DNA of 64,000 nt from Brassica napus. Taxonomy: Eukaryota > Streptophyta > Magnoliopsida > Brassicales > Brassicaceae. The notes beneath the pieces were generated by a model. It had not been told where the DNA came from. It was given only the letters and a program-made list of their open reading frames with translations, and ran no database searches. Shown piece after piece: positions 1-12,975 of the stretch (position 1 is the stretch's first letter; every line of letters begins with the position of its first letter). The stretch is taken from assembly GCF_020379485.1 (NCBI RefSeq), contig NC_063439.1, positions 24,366,098-24,430,097 of the forward strand, read 5' to 3'. Both the position numbers and the translations under genes were made by a program.

Positions 1-3000
1 TTTGATCAAGTTAACAAAGTAGGAGACACAGTCAATTACACAGCTCCATCTTGGCTCCTCTTCCTTTTTGTCAAAGAACAAACTAGTGAGATGCTTCACA
101 CAAATCGCTAGGCAAGACATGAGTGTACCTCGAGTCTTAACATGTCTTGTCCTCTCATATAAAGAAGTCAGTCTACCCCAAAGATGAATCACCGAATCAT
201 AACTCAACGAACCAACATAAATGCCTTCATTGGATTCTTTTTTGAACATAAGAAGATTCCATTGGCAAAGAATCCTCAGAATGTAATTCTCACATCTATG
301 ATTCTTCTCCTTCTCCAAGAGATCCAATAACATCACCTGGAGTCCGTTACTCGCCCAATGCCAGATACTGCTCGTCTCTGAGAAACTGGAATCTTCTGCT
401 TTCAGAAACTGCAGAAACCACTTCAGTGTTGCTAAACGAACTTCATATGACTGATCAGATAAACAACGGAGGAGCCTACCCTTAAGGTCAGGAAAATCTA
501 ACGCTTCAGGAACTTTCTGCAATAGCAAATTTGGTCTCTGAGTGATTTGGAACACTTCAGCTGCTTCATCAGATGGCTGAAACACGCAGCCGAAGTAAGA
601 TACAGCTGCCTGTTCCCTAAGCTCAGCGACTGTAGGGTCATAATAGGAGAAACCATAAGAAGCGTCTGCATCCAAGCAACTTGTAGATAAATCCAAATGC
701 AACTTGTAAACGTCTCTTAGATTTTTCCATCCAATAGCTCGCATATGATCAAGCACTCTCAAGAACGATGTACTGATGATAGGGCAAGGGCACAGCAACG
801 GAGAAGCCATCCATGTGCATTTTGCAAGGACATTGACCAGTTGTTCAATAATCTGATCCTTCTTGGAGTTATCAGTAAGGTCTCTACAGTTTGTATCTAG
901 GAGATTACCAAGTTGCAACAAAACTCCGTGAAGATAATTGAAAGGCCCGCCTTGGACTTCATTAGAAGGCAATGTTGAGGCAACGCTGAGAAGAACGCTT
1001 TGCAGCTTCTCATTGGAAACGAGACCTACTAAAGCACGGGATGCCAAAACACGAACACGGAGATTGCTTTGAGTAGAGCATTTCATAATAAAGGGCATGA
1101 AAACGAATGGGTCCAGGTCATCTCCAGATTCACTTGCGATGGGTGAAGGCTTAAGCCTGGATAAGAGAATGAGGATGGGCCATAAACTCGGATGGACATG
1201 ATTTGCGAGGTTTGAATCTGATTGACCAGATGTGTCGAGCATATCAGTCGCTGCCTTTAGTTCACCATATATGAAAGGGTGCAACAAGGGGTACCTTCAA
1301 GGAAACCACCACAATATTAACTAACTACAAAGATCTTTATTTCACACTGGGGAGGATCTAATAGACATACCTGTGAAAGAATTCAAGGCCAGTCAAGCCA
1401 CGCCGAGCAGATCCACGTTTTTGAACATTAAGGAAACCAACCATCCTGCGGAGCAAAGCAGTGTATGCAAGTGTGGCGCTGTTTCTGACTTCCCAATATG
1501 GCGAAGAGAAGGATCTTATTGCAACAGTCATAGCCTCCGCAGAAAATCCCGAAGTATCAGTGCCCAAGTTTGTGTCGTTGAAAGCAGCTTTGAGAACATT
1601 GAACGCATGAACCGTTGGAACAACACCTTCATCACGGACCTTTGAGAGTTTTTCACTTGGATGCATATTAGAAGGATTGACCTCTTCATCCATATGTTTA
1701 GAACCTTTCTCTTCCGCGGGATCCATGAGAGGCTTCTCTGCAAGACCTATCAGCCACCTAAGCGCCTGTGGGAGAAGCTTCTTTGGTGAACCTTCTGGTT
1801 CTGAGAGAAACAGAGCGATGAATGCAGCGGGAATGCCTGCACTTCTTCGTAACAGATCGTCTACTGTTTGTCCTTTGGCCATAGTTCTTTCCATAAGTTG
1901 CTCCATCCAGGACTCTGTCAACCTACAAAGTCTATGAAAAGAAAAACACAACCACAATATATCAGAACATATAAAAACAAACTACATAGACCCACAAGAA
2001 GCTTAAAATCATACCTTGGGTCGTTAGAACATAGTAAACGGTGGCACAAAGCTGAAAACCCAGCTCTTGTCTTATCTATGGCACCATTGTGCTTCATTTT
2101 TAGAAGAACTTCTAAGAAGTGATCTCCAATCTTTTCAAGCTGCTTCAGGTCAAGCAGTGATTCAGAATTTCCTACAACGGAATCATCAGGGACTGCAGAA
2201 GCCAGATCACCATTTTCTAAAGGTGCAAGGCTGCTGGTAGGTAATGGAATTTTTCTTATGATGGTTCCTAAAAGAAGACTCACCTGAAGAAAGAAAACAG
2301 TTTAAGAAATATAAAAAATGTGATGTTAAAGTAAAGATAATTGTGAGAAGATGACAGAACAGTACCTCCTTCATGGCGAGCCAACAACCAACCATAACCA
2401 CCTGTTCTGATTGTATTGTTTCTTGCACAGGTTTTGGATGTGTATCCTTTTGTTCCTTTGAGAGAACAGTAGTAGCAGCATCATCTTGAACATCTGACAA
2501 GAAACTATCGTCATCCACTATGTCATCCATATCCTCATCCAAGCACAAGGCATCTGCAGAAACCACCCATAGTGCTAATGTAGTTATCCGCGTCACCAAT
2601 TTAAGAAGCTTTTCAAGTTCCTCTCTCATCTCTGACACGCTAGATAACACTGCGTTAGAGTTCCAATCCAATTCCTCGAAAGTATAGCGCAAAGCCAGTA
2701 ACACCCCATGAACAAAACTGTTTCTGCACGCTTCGGAGAGATCACGCTCTCCCTCCTTCACACAAGTATCAAGCCAATGAATCAGTGATTTGATATACTC
2801 AATCACAGGATACTTGGGCTTGGAGTTCTGATGAAACCCATTCGTGCCTTCACGCTCTCTTTGACAACAAACAACATCGCTGGAAACCTTGACTATCCAT
2901 CCAAGGTCCAATACGTACTTTCTAAAGATAAGCCTTAGAGTCAAAGAACCTGCATCGCTCTCTCTTACACGTGGACTGCAGACTAGATGTTTGGCCCAGG

Positions 3001-6000
3001 GGATAATGGTCTGAACCATGTCTTCACTTGAAACGCCGGTAAACGGAGTTGGGAAATGAAGCAATATACGGAAAGCGTTTTCCCTGAGCCGGTCCCAACT
3101 ATCAACAATCGATCCCACCAACAGTAACGTTGAATCATGCGAAGTGACAATATCACAGTATGGGTAAAGATGCGAAGTGGAGTCCTTAGAAGGCACGATA
3201 GGCCAGACTTCCATCATGATTTGTATAAGTTCCGTCGCCATTATTTTCCTCCTGTATGGAGCAGAAGGGTAGCAAGACAAAGACAAAAACGAACTTAGCC
3301 ACCTCATAAACTTGAACAGACTCTCTGCTCGTAAGACTGCATCCTCATCACCTTTTAAACATTTTTCATTGTTTCCGTTGGCTAGACGTGGCTGCCAGCT
3401 TCCTAGCTTATACTGCTTCTCCAGCGACGTACGAACTCGAGAAAAAAACTTCCTGAACAAACTGGTCCATTTCATTTGAAAACCTGTAGAAGATGACCTC
3501 ATGTTCAAGGGAACAGCCTCCTTGATGAGGTATAGCTCGAAGGGGGACGGAAGACTAGCGGTCTTGGGGTTTAAGAAGAGTGTCTCTGCAGCATCCACAC
3601 GAACGGACTCATCAACATGGGTCAATGCCATTTTTAGCCACTCAACGGGAACTTTCAACTCGATACCCTTGATTTTGACAAATGCAAATGCATCAGCGCT
3701 TCCTTTTTGTTCAATGTCTCCTTCAAGGAATGCAAGCGTACGACAAACTTTGAGCAGCGACACTAAAACAGCCACTTTCTGCTCAACTGTCAGTTCCATA
3801 CTAATGCTACTCAACTCAGTGTAGACTAGCTTGGTCTCTTCCTCGCTCGGCCCAATTGATATCAAACCAAGCAAAGGAAATATACAATCCACATCCAGCT
3901 CTAGCAAAACTTGTACTGCATAAGTATTTAAATTAGACCTGAGTTTCGACATTCCAGAAGCAAGACCGTAAAGAAAAGGAGGCAAACAACGCTGTCGATA
4001 AACCGCGTATCCCCGTTCCACACCTTCACTCCCCCAGCATTCATCACGCAACATCTCAAGGAAACATTTTATAAACGATGTGACAGCACAGCAGACATCA
4101 TCATCAACATACGCATTTGCCATCTCAAACAATAGGTTAGGACTCATATCCAGCAAAGTCTTCGCACCTAACCGCCTCGTCAAGGACGCTAACGGAATGT
4201 ACCTCCCCTTACACCGTGTCCCCAAGCGAAGAAGATAATTGACAATCTTCAGCAGAGACTCCCTCACTTCCACTTTATCATACGTCTGGTGAACGGTGGT
4301 TTGAATGTCTAGCAAGAGGTCAAACATGAGATGGACTTGCTTGACCGTCTGGCTCAGAGGATCCTCCAAGTTGTTCCATATGATTTTGAGCACCCGGGAG
4401 ACCTTGCTGTCCGGCATTGGATCATAATCTTCCGCCAGATCGTTTAACGTAGACATCTTGATCTGTTGCAAGCAGATCTGCATCACAGTTAGTGCGTGGA
4501 AGTTTAAATGGCTGTCAACAGGGTTCTCGCATAAATCACAAAGCTCAGGCAATATTCCATCGTACAGAATAGTTTGGTGATCACAATCAACAGAGGAAAC
4601 AAGAACACCTCTAGAAACCGCTGTAAGAATGCCTCTGATCAAGCAGAGTCTACTCAAAGCTGGGTTTAAAAAAGCGCTTCAAGCCTTGAGGCGGTGAGGA
4701 AGGTCAAGCTCGCCTCAAAGCTATAGCGTCGCTTCAGACCGCCTCACCAACTTAAGGCGTAGCCTGAAAAAATACACGTAGGATTAGTGGTTAGTCATAG
4801 AATCATTCAGGTTCTTCCATTCTTTGTCATTATCCTAAATCATTAAAATTAAAAATTAATAAGTATTCATAAACAGAGCATAAAACAGAGAATTGATCCA
4901 ATAAAGTCTTCAAAAAAAGAGAATCAAACCAACAAATCCTTAAAAGAAACTAAACATAAACCTAAGGCTTCATAGATTTAGAAACAAAAGATTTATAGAA
5001 CCAGAAAAAAAAGAATATAGACTTGGATAAGATTCACGCTTGAAAATATCTATTCAAAAATGTAAAGACACGAAATAGTTTGAAGTGAATTGAAGTTTTG
5101 AAACCATAAAAAGAAAGTGAATATTATATGTTAATAACTTGTGATAGGAATCTTACCTTTAGTTGCATAAGCGATGAAGCGTGATGAGGCGTGAGGCGTG
5201 AAAGGCGGCTTGAGGCGAGGTTGAAGCAACGCTTACTCGAATTCGCCTCGCTTCATCTCCTCGAGGCGGTGACCCTCCCAACCAAGGTCGCCTCACGCCT
5301 TAGCGACGCCTTAGCACGCTTTTTTAAACCCAGACTCAAAGAAGAAAGGCTTCTGATCTCAGAACAAATGTCTCCACCAAATGGAATCTTACCAACAATA
5401 TCATTAAACTCAACGACACCGCTCCAGCAAAACATACCTTGAGCTATAAACAACCCAACCTCCTCCTCCTCAAGACAAACCTGTAGAGCAGCACAGAAAC
5501 TCACACCAGCAGCCACACAACAGTCTCTAGAAAAAGCCGCCGACTTCAAAATACTCATCTGAACAGCGAAAACCTTCTCCATAAAACTCGCATCCTCCCC
5601 AACCATGCCCTTAAACTTCAAAGGAAACCGCTGAAACAAGTAATAAGAACAAGACAAAGCCTCTTGGCACTGCTCCATAACAGTAGGAGGAGGCCTAGCA
5701 CAAGCTTCAGTCTCTAACACAATACCGTTCAACCCGGAGACAACATCACGACCCACCAAAACGGCACAATCCTCAATTATATCAACCAAGTATCCTAACT
5801 TAGGCATTCCCATCACTGACAAAGCAACTCTAGACACACAGAAACGTTTCCCACCGTCTTCCAAACCGCCGTACTCATCACAAAGCTCTCTAAAACACGA
5901 ACTAATCACCGAATGGAACTTACGTGTTTTAGCCAGAGCTGAGACGAGAGTCCTGTGAAGAGGCTGTGAGTTCTCCACGAAGAGAACCTCAAGGTAAAGC

Positions 6001-6266
6001 CTGATGGCTTCACGCACAAAAGCTGCCTCTTCGTTCTCGTGGGTCTTTGAGAGTACTTCGCCGAACGAGGCAACGACTCTCTTGGCGTGGTTAACTTGCG
6101 CGTAGGTTGAGTTCAGAGAGACCAACTCTTCGATGTCGGAGTAGAACTTGGGACAGCAGTGGGATAAACTAGATTGGCTTAAAGAAGTGGTGAAGGAGGT
6201 TGGGAACACGATGGCACTGTATGTGTAGCGGTGGCGATGCTGGAGAGCTCGCCACTTTGCAGACAT
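1..6266 (-). CDS. THADA/TRM732-like protein (DUF2428), 5' part, exon interrupted by a transposon
   Basis: Partial at the left edge; the 3' end lies outside the window. Inferred exons on the minus strand are 6266-5334, 4659-2366, 2283-2015, 1931-1371 and 1294 to beyond base 1, joined at GT-AG sites with frame kept. The protein is a long, Leu-rich, HEAT-like alpha-helical protein. The stretch around DPRLCRLTESWMEQL and RRSAGIPAAFIALFLSEPEG resembles the DUF2428 region of THADA/yeast Trm732, the non-catalytic partner of the Trm7/FTSJ1 2'-O-methyltransferase for tRNA position 32 (family knowledge; the Arabidopsis homologue is probably At3g55160). The first two blocks are one exon split by a 674-bp hAT element at 4660-5333. 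Removing the element and one copy of its 8-bp duplication restores an uninterrupted frame across the junction (SSLSRLCLIRG). Read straight through the insert, translation stops after 337 residues. No other frameshift is seen, so the break is recent, or the insert is spliced. The ATG at 6264-6266 starts the longest frame. Confidence 0.8.
4660..5333. mobile_element. Non-autonomous hAT-type element (MITE) inside the THADA-like exon
   Basis: The element is 674 bp. Its terminal inverted repeats begin CTGGGTTTAAAAAAGCG at both ends, perfect over 17 bp. It is flanked by a perfect 8-bp target-site duplication ACTCAAAG (4652-4659 and 5334-5341), the hAT superfamily length. The outer 100-170 bp at each end are rich in GCCTCA/TGAGGC motifs (subterminal repeats typical of hAT transposase binding), and the centre is A-rich on the plus strand. 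There is no transposase ORF. It interrupts the first coding exon of the THADA-like gene. Confidence 0.9.
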
Positions 6267-7310
6267 TTTTCTACGAGCTGAGAGTGTAAAGAGGAGAAAA
6301 AGTTAGAACCTTTTTTTTTTTTTGCTAAAAGCAAAAAATAAAATAAAAATTGGAACTTTGTTGTACCCTTTGAAGCAGAGGACCAAGACGAGGTTTGGAT
6401 GGAGGTCCTTCAATGGCGGCTCGGTGCTAAGAACAAAGTTTTGATTTTGAGAGGCAAAATCGAAAGACAGAGAGGTTTTAGGGCAAAACCTGAGTTGGAG
6501 ATTCACTGTAAGGAATATTTTGAGAAGACAATCAAATAGGCCCAAAATAAGTTATGGGCTAATCCCTTAAGGCCCATTAATAATTTTTTGAATCTAACAC
6601 AACGTATCTTAGATTTAGAATGTGAAGCTCTTCTTGTAAGATGAACAGATATGGACTTTTAGATGAACAGACAGAACAAGCTCTGCTTAGAACCGATGTA
6701 TGCCATGTTTCCATTGCCTGGCTTATCACAATCGAAGTCCATAGTAGCGTATGAATTGTGTGTATAGTCATTTGGGTGTGTGTGAAGAACATGATGAATC
6801 CTAAAATTCATTCAGAAATGAGATTTATAAAAAAAAAAAAAAAAGACAACTATGATCAACTATGGAAAAATAGATGTTTTATTGATGATTTGATAACGAG
6901 TACAAAAAGGTGCTCGATAACAATGGAGCTTGAATATCAAGAGGATATAATTTAGCTATAATAGAATTTTGTTCTTAGTCATTGGCATATTGGTCAACCT
7001 TGTTCTTACTAACGTCTTTTAGCTACTTATCATATTTATTCATGTAACTAATACATCGGCGGAAAGAACATATATGTAATCTTTCATTTTGGCTCATAAA
7101 GGTTTTCGAGAAAAAAAGATTTGGGTGTGTGTTAACTTTACAGCAATGAGGAAAATATGAGGAAGTTTTAGTGTAAAGGGGTCGTGACAAAAACAGTTGC
7201 GACAATAACAGGTTAAAGGGAATGCATGTTCTAAAGGCATTCTATCTTTCTTGTGCAGTGTATCGTTATACCTTTAATTTATTTGGGTATCATCATTTCC
7301 TATAATCATT

Positions 7311-7312
<2 letters not shown>
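6267..7312. other. Intergenic region upstream of the THADA-like gene
   Basis: This stretch contains the 5' flank of the THADA-like gene, with an 11-12 nt T run near 6311. Nothing coding is convincing: the short ORFs here are low-complexity and lack family features. An A-rich run lies at about 6829-6843. Confidence 0.5.

Positions 7313-7350
<38 letters not shown>
7313..7350 (+). repeat. 38-nt uninterrupted poly-G tract
   Basis: Every base from 7313 to 7350 is G, in an otherwise AT-rich non-coding stretch. On the minus strand it yields a meaningless polyproline reading. Such a run could form G-quadruplex structure and is prone to length error in sequencing and assembly. Confidence 0.95.
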
Positions 7351-7351
<1 letters not shown>

Positions 7352-7635
7352 GATCTAATTAAAAGTGGATTTTCAATACTCTGAACTGTGATCCGATGAG
7401 ATATGACTTTTATTATGTGCGAATGAAGATAAAACGAGAAAAATAAACTTATGGTGAATTGGTGATCTTCAAGAACAATCAACATGTTTTGCATCCTTCC
7501 GAAAATAGTAAACTCGTTTTAAAATATGGGACTTACATGATCAAGCCACTGCTGATTTGTATTTAATTTGCATTTGATCAAGTCTTACAAATTAGTGAAT
7601 TACCATCCGTGTGTAGGTTTATGGTTACTTAAGCG

Positions 7636-8513
7636 TAGGGGTGTTCAATCCGGATATCGATTCGGTTTCGGTTCGGTTTTTTTCGGTTTTCGGTATTTCG
7701 GTTAGTAAAATATAACTACCATTCTAAATCCATATTTACTTCGGTTCGGTTCGGTTTGTATACCGTCGGTTTTCGGTTTATTCGGTTTTATACCAAAAAA
7801 CATAATTATTTTGTTTGAGATCATATTATATGAATTTTAGTCATATTGTCAACACAGCCATTTATTAAAAATATATTACATGTTCAAATAAATGAACAAA
7901 AGAATAAAAATGTTTCTACCATCAAATAAAATAATCAAATCTTTAACTAAAATAAATTTTGAAAATAAAAATATGAAACAAAACAGAAACATGAAAGAAA
8001 AGTTTTTCCACTCTTCCATATTTAGTGTTCATTAAAGTCATACTTTTTCAATTGAAATTTTTCCATTAATTATTATCCATCAAATTTATAATCTTCATAT
8101 TAATTTATTGAAGACTAAAATAAATCAAAAAGATAAAAAAAAGACTTAGAAAATAAGATGTCTGAATTGCGATGTATTGTTATTTAGTTATAGTTTAAGT
8201 GTTTTACAAATTAAGATTTTTTATTACTATAAAATTATGGTAATAGTTATTAACACAAATTTAACTTATGTAACAAATAGATTTTCATGTATTGTTATAA
8301 AATAGATACATATTTACATGTTTCTACTTTTAATCGGTTTTGTTCGGTTTATTCGGTTTAATCGGTTATATACCAAACCATATCCAAATCCTACGGTTTT
8401 TATAAAATTATATCCATTCGGTTTATATGGTATATACCAAAACCAAACCATATTGTCTATTTCGGTTCGGTTCGGTTCGGTACGGTTCGGTTTTACCATA
8501 TTGAACAGCCCTA
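7636..8513. mobile_element. Non-autonomous hAT-type element rich in CGGTT repeats
   Basis: The element is 878 bp. The left end TAGGGGTGTTCAAT and the right end (reverse complement TAGGGCTGTTCAAT) are inverted repeats. It is flanked by a perfect 8-bp duplication CTTAAGCG (7628-7635 and 8514-8521). Both subterminal regions carry arrays of TTCGGTTCGGTT, typical hAT subterminal motifs. The interior is AT-rich with no coding capacity; short ORFs at 8314-8518 arise from the CGGTT array. Confidence 0.9.
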
Positions 8514-8866
8514 CTTAAGCGCATGGGTTGGTCATGTTGTGCTTCTATTTTGAGCTCCTGTGAAGAAAATGCTTCTCGCTATGTCTACGGTAGATATTAG
8601 TACCCAGAAAGAGATTAAAGTCTATGGCCCAAAATTTTCCTGGTTTACAAAAAAAGTCTTGATGCCTCTCACACTATAGCATTTCATTGTTGCATGATAA
8701 CGGCGACGAAAACTCCAAGTTTGGTATTATCTTTGATCATCATTAGTCGAAATGTCTATATATCCGACGCCAAAAAACGAAGAAGACAAAACTGAACGGC
8801 AATTGTAAATTTTATCATATTGAGCAAACAAGATTTCAAACAGAGAAAAAGTAGTAGCTGGTTTCA

Positions 8867-10210
8867 TCTATACTATTAAAAGGGAAACATTCTAAAAAAA
8901 TCTACTTAAACAAAGTTGTTGGACTCTTTCAATTTTGTTAGCCATTATATTACCTTAATTAATAAGCCCCACTTAATTGGTTTATATCTATCTCAAACTA
9001 AGATTTTGTTTATAACATAATAGTGCCTCACATGCCATTATATCCTCCGACATTTTAGTATTTAACATATCTTTATACACATCTCAATATTTGAATGTAT
9101 TATTATTCAATTCATACGTATGGAAAAAATCTAAACAAGTTAATGATATGCGATATATATATTTTGACCTTATATAAATAACCATACATAAAAATAGCAG
9201 TCGTGATACTATTTCTTTATTTATATAATTCAAAATATTTAAAAAAATCAAATTAGATAAAAAAGACTTTAGTAAACCTTTTGTCAAAACACAATTATAT
9301 ATTATGTTAATTTTTTTTATAAAACTATTTTGTGATAATAATTTTTGATTTAAGATAAGTTTAAAATTTATTAAAAACCCTAAAAATATCTTAATATAAT
9401 GAAAGATGGGTTTGGACATTCGGGTCTTCGAGTCAGGTATAAATCAATTCTTTTCGGGTTCAATTTATTCGGATCCTTGATATTTGGATGCAACTAAATA
9501 TTTGAAAAAAAATTAGTTCAGGTTTGGATCGGTTCCTTTTGGATTCAAATCAATTTGAAAATATAATTCAAATACATATAAACTACTGTAATTTGAGTAC
9601 ATAATAGGTATGGATCCGATTCAGGTATGTAGGACTAAAAAGACTCAAAACTCCCCCGTAAAATCTGAAACACAAAAAATACCCAAAACCCAAAATTTAC
9701 CTGAATTCTTACTCGAGGAACCAAAAATCCTAATTTTTATTCGAATATTAAAAATATATTTAAAAAAATAAAAAATTTATTCAAAACCTGAAACTAGAAC
9801 CAAAAGCACGGGCCATGAACTAATAAAAAAATACTCATATACTGAAAACATATCTGAAATACCTAAATATGCCTAATATACAAAAAAAAAATTTTGAGTA
9901 CTTTGGGTATCCGTACTCAAAGAGAGACCCATAGGTCCAAAAGAATCCAAGAGGTATTTTTTCCTGATCCCAGACTCGAACATCTATTTCGTATCAATTT
10001 CGATTCGTGTATTTCATACCTAAGAGAGAGTTATAATAAAAAGTGTACTTATAAAATCTCAAATAAACTAATTCATAAATTAAATAATTTTTTTAAAAAA
10101 ATTATTCGATATAATACAACTTTATAACATATAAATATATAACAAACATAAAATATTAATTCATATCTAATTTTGATTATAACGTAAAAACCCGCGCTTT
10201 CAAAATCTAG
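8867..10210 (+). mobile_element. Non-autonomous Helitron (ATREP-like)
   Basis: The 5' end TCTATACTATTAAAAGGGAA is the canonical crucifer Helitron start. The 3' end runs ACCCGCGC...AAAATCTAG with a terminal CTAG. Insertion is between A (8866) and T (10211), as expected for Helitrons. The 3' hairpin is eroded: one GC-rich arm is present, the other lost. There is no RepHel ORF in the 1.34 kb. An older degenerate repeat (about 9400-9960), with GGGT.CGGATCC-like motifs at both ends, may be nested inside. Confidence 0.75.
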
Positions 10211-10708
10211 TTTTAGTCTTTAAAACTGTTTCTAAAAAGTACTTTTGATTATTATTAAGTAAGTAAGTAGAATTAGCACATTACCATGTTAAATATTGAT
10301 CATTGATTCTCTCGCATTTTAATTTTAATTTGAAGTACATAACTATGGTTAGAAAAATAAATCAGAGTCGTCGGTCCCAATATCGCGGAAGGTGTCCAAT
10401 AAGATATCTTTCTCTGCATACTGAAAAAAATATTAGATTGAATTTCTTTAAAATGAGATATATTAAAGAGTGTGATTTAAAGGTGACAATGGCATCAAGA
10501 CAAACTAATTAATTATAATTGTATCAAAGGAAAAGTGATTAATGTTGGCCCCTACAATACCCATATAAAGGCAAACAATAATAATTCCCAAACATGTTCT
10601 ATGAGTTGGTTGATCAACTTATATAAATAATTCACGTACTCACTCCATTATAATCAGATTTATTTATGGAATGTCGTAATTATCACTCTCTAAATAGGGG
10701 GTATAGAA

Positions 10709-11540
10709 AGGAGTGGGCACGAATCAGATATCCGGTTTTTGAAGGTATTCGTGATCCAATCCTATCGTTCGAATAACCAATTATCAAGTTCCGATTAACC
10801 AATTATCAAGTCTGATTTGATTTGTAACCATCCAGATATTTGAAATCCGGAATATCCAGAAAATTTTAGATTTTTGACCGGATAACCGATTTCATCCGTA
10901 GAAAATAAGTAAAAACTAGAAAATAAATAAAAAATCCAAAATAATATAAAATAATAATATTTACTACAAAAATAAATATTTATATACTTTTTAAAACTCT
11001 AATAACTAATATAATAAATTTAGTAAATAAAAATACTGTAAAACTTATATAAAATATAATATATGCTCTCTTTGTTTCATAATAATTGTTACTTTACAAT
11101 TTTATTTTATTTTGTTTAAAACGTTATTCTACAATTTCAATGTAATTTTGTACACTAAATCTATTTTTTACTCTTTTAAATAATCAATAGATTTTAATTT
11201 AAAACATTTTCATTTAATTAATCAAAGAGATATATTAGTCTATTATACAAGTTTCTTAATCTCCGTAAAAAATATCAAAGTGATACATTTTAAGAAACAA
11301 AATGAGTATAATTCTTTAAATATATGTATAAATATATATATATATATATATGCATATAACATATCGAATCGGATATTCGTTCCTAAAAATATTAGTATTT
11401 GTGATTTGCTTTGTTTCTTACGGATATTGCACATTAGTATTTGTTTTGCTTTAAAGAGTTATATTTATCTGAATTTTTGGTTCGAATCGAAACGGATAAC
11501 GAATCGAATCAAAATTTACAGATATTTTGCCCAATCCTAG
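10709..11540. mobile_element. Degraded hAT-like element with nested Stowaway-like MITE
   Basis: The left end AGGAGTGGGCACGAATC and the right end (reverse complement AGGATTGGGCAAAATATC) form imperfect inverted repeats, each followed by GATATCCG/CGGATAAC subterminal motifs as in plant hAT elements. The 8-bp flanks (GGTATAGA and AGTATCTA) match only partly, so the duplication is decayed. At about 11065-11306 lies a smaller inverted-repeat element (CTCTCTTTGTTTCATAA against ACTCATTTTGTTTCTTAA) resembling a Stowaway MITE. There is no coding capacity. Confidence 0.5.
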
Positions 11541-11545
11541 TATCT

Positions 11546-12600
11546 ATAACTATACGCATTGTATATAGTCGAATCTTTTTGCTGAGTTTTAAGTACCTTT
11601 AACAACTAATAAAGTCGTGCCTATTGTAAAGTGAAATCTCAAAAAGGTCATCAAACCAGCCGATTCTTTTTTTTTTCTTATAAAAAGCTCATTAGGTTCA
11701 ATTACAAAAAAAAAAGTTCATTTGGTTCGGCAAACAAAGAAGAAATCCATTAGGTTTAACTATAGCCTATAGATATGATACAAGCCTATATCTATCAATT
11801 TTTATAAAAAAAAAATTGTAAATTTTTCTTGAAAATATCTTAGACCAAAATCTAGTTTTCCAAAAAAACAATACCATCGATTATTCTGGTTCCCGAATTT
11901 TCTAATAGTGGATAAGATATGCCTCCATCTTCGTCTGACCAAACAGTAGTAAATTAATTTTAGCAGGATTCAAACTTAAAGTTGACGGATTTACATTTTA
12001 ACTCAAACCTTCTTTTTACCACCAAGCTATCGCTTCTTGGTTTAACTCTCGATTCTTGTCGATAAGTTTTAAGTCGTCATATGCATATATGTGCTCACTG
12101 TAACAAATGTGTTCAGCATGATCTTTGTTTATGTCAATGATCAGACGAACCAATCAACCTTTAATTAGAAACAATGTAAATATCTAGTATCAACCTTTGA
12201 AGTTTTTAGTGAAACTTGTTTGAGGGGTGTTTGTTGTTACTGTATATCGTGTCGTGTCCCCTACCAAACATCGATCCTTCCTCAAAAAGTAAAAGGCACT
12301 TCGTTGAAATATACCACGATATCTTCATTATGTTGGATCATAAGCTTTATAAAAGCATTATATGAAACATTCCATCAATGGATTAAACTAGTTAGGAATA
12401 ATTATAGTAGCAATAAACCGTAGACCACAGCTTTTTCAACACATCACATGCCCCGATTTTGGCCACAACCCAATCTTTAATCTTCTGTTAGACAATAATA
12501 TAGGAATATTATATGATATACTATAACATAAGCGAGATGCTTTGCTCGAGAAAAGGGGCGCAGAAACAACCAAACCCACTTATTTACTATATATTCATTT
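11546..12600. other. AT-rich intergenic stretch, nothing recognised
   Basis: No gene, RNA or complete mobile element was seen. Only short low-complexity ORFs occur, for example 12220-12423, which has no recognisable family. Confidence 0.5.
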
Positions 12601-12601
12601 A

Positions 12602-12975
12602 TCTTATATATTAAAATAGAAATCATTGACTTATGTATAATTTTTTTTTTAAATGAACATATTACTAGAAAGTTATATTACATATATGTCTAAATAACTC
12701 ATTTTCTAAATTATAGAAACTAAATAATATGTCTATAACACAATATTGCTACATTATATAAACTAAATAACTATCAATTCTTTCTAAGCAAAAAAAAACA
12801 TGATATGGAAACAACTCATTTAATAAAAAAATACGATAAAATTATTGTATTTTAAAAAGTGATAGACACACCTCATATATATTATAATATATACCAATTT
12901 ATAATTGAAAACAAAATATTTATATAAAAATAAATGAAAACAAACACCAGTACGGTTGTGCGGGTCAAGATTTAG
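12602..12975 (+). mobile_element. Short degenerate Helitron
   Basis: The start TCTTATATATTAAAATAGAAATC resembles the Helitron 5' end. The end TGTGCGGGTCAAGATTTAG resembles the GCGGGTCAAAATCTAG 3' end with CTAG mutated to TTAG. It is 374 bp and flanked by A and T. The 3' hairpin is eroded. Confidence 0.5.

Noticed and set aside
2207..4657. Apparent separate 816-aa gene starting near 4657
   Set aside because: The start is a TTG created at the edge of the hAT target duplication. The frame is the continuation of the THADA-like exon, and its last residues run into an intron.
7306..7494. Polyproline ORF on the minus strand
   Set aside because: It is produced entirely by the 38-nt G run.
8314..8518. 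ORFs on both strands with RFGSVRFG or NRTEPNRTE repeats
   Set aside because: They come from the CGGTT array at the right end of the hAT element.
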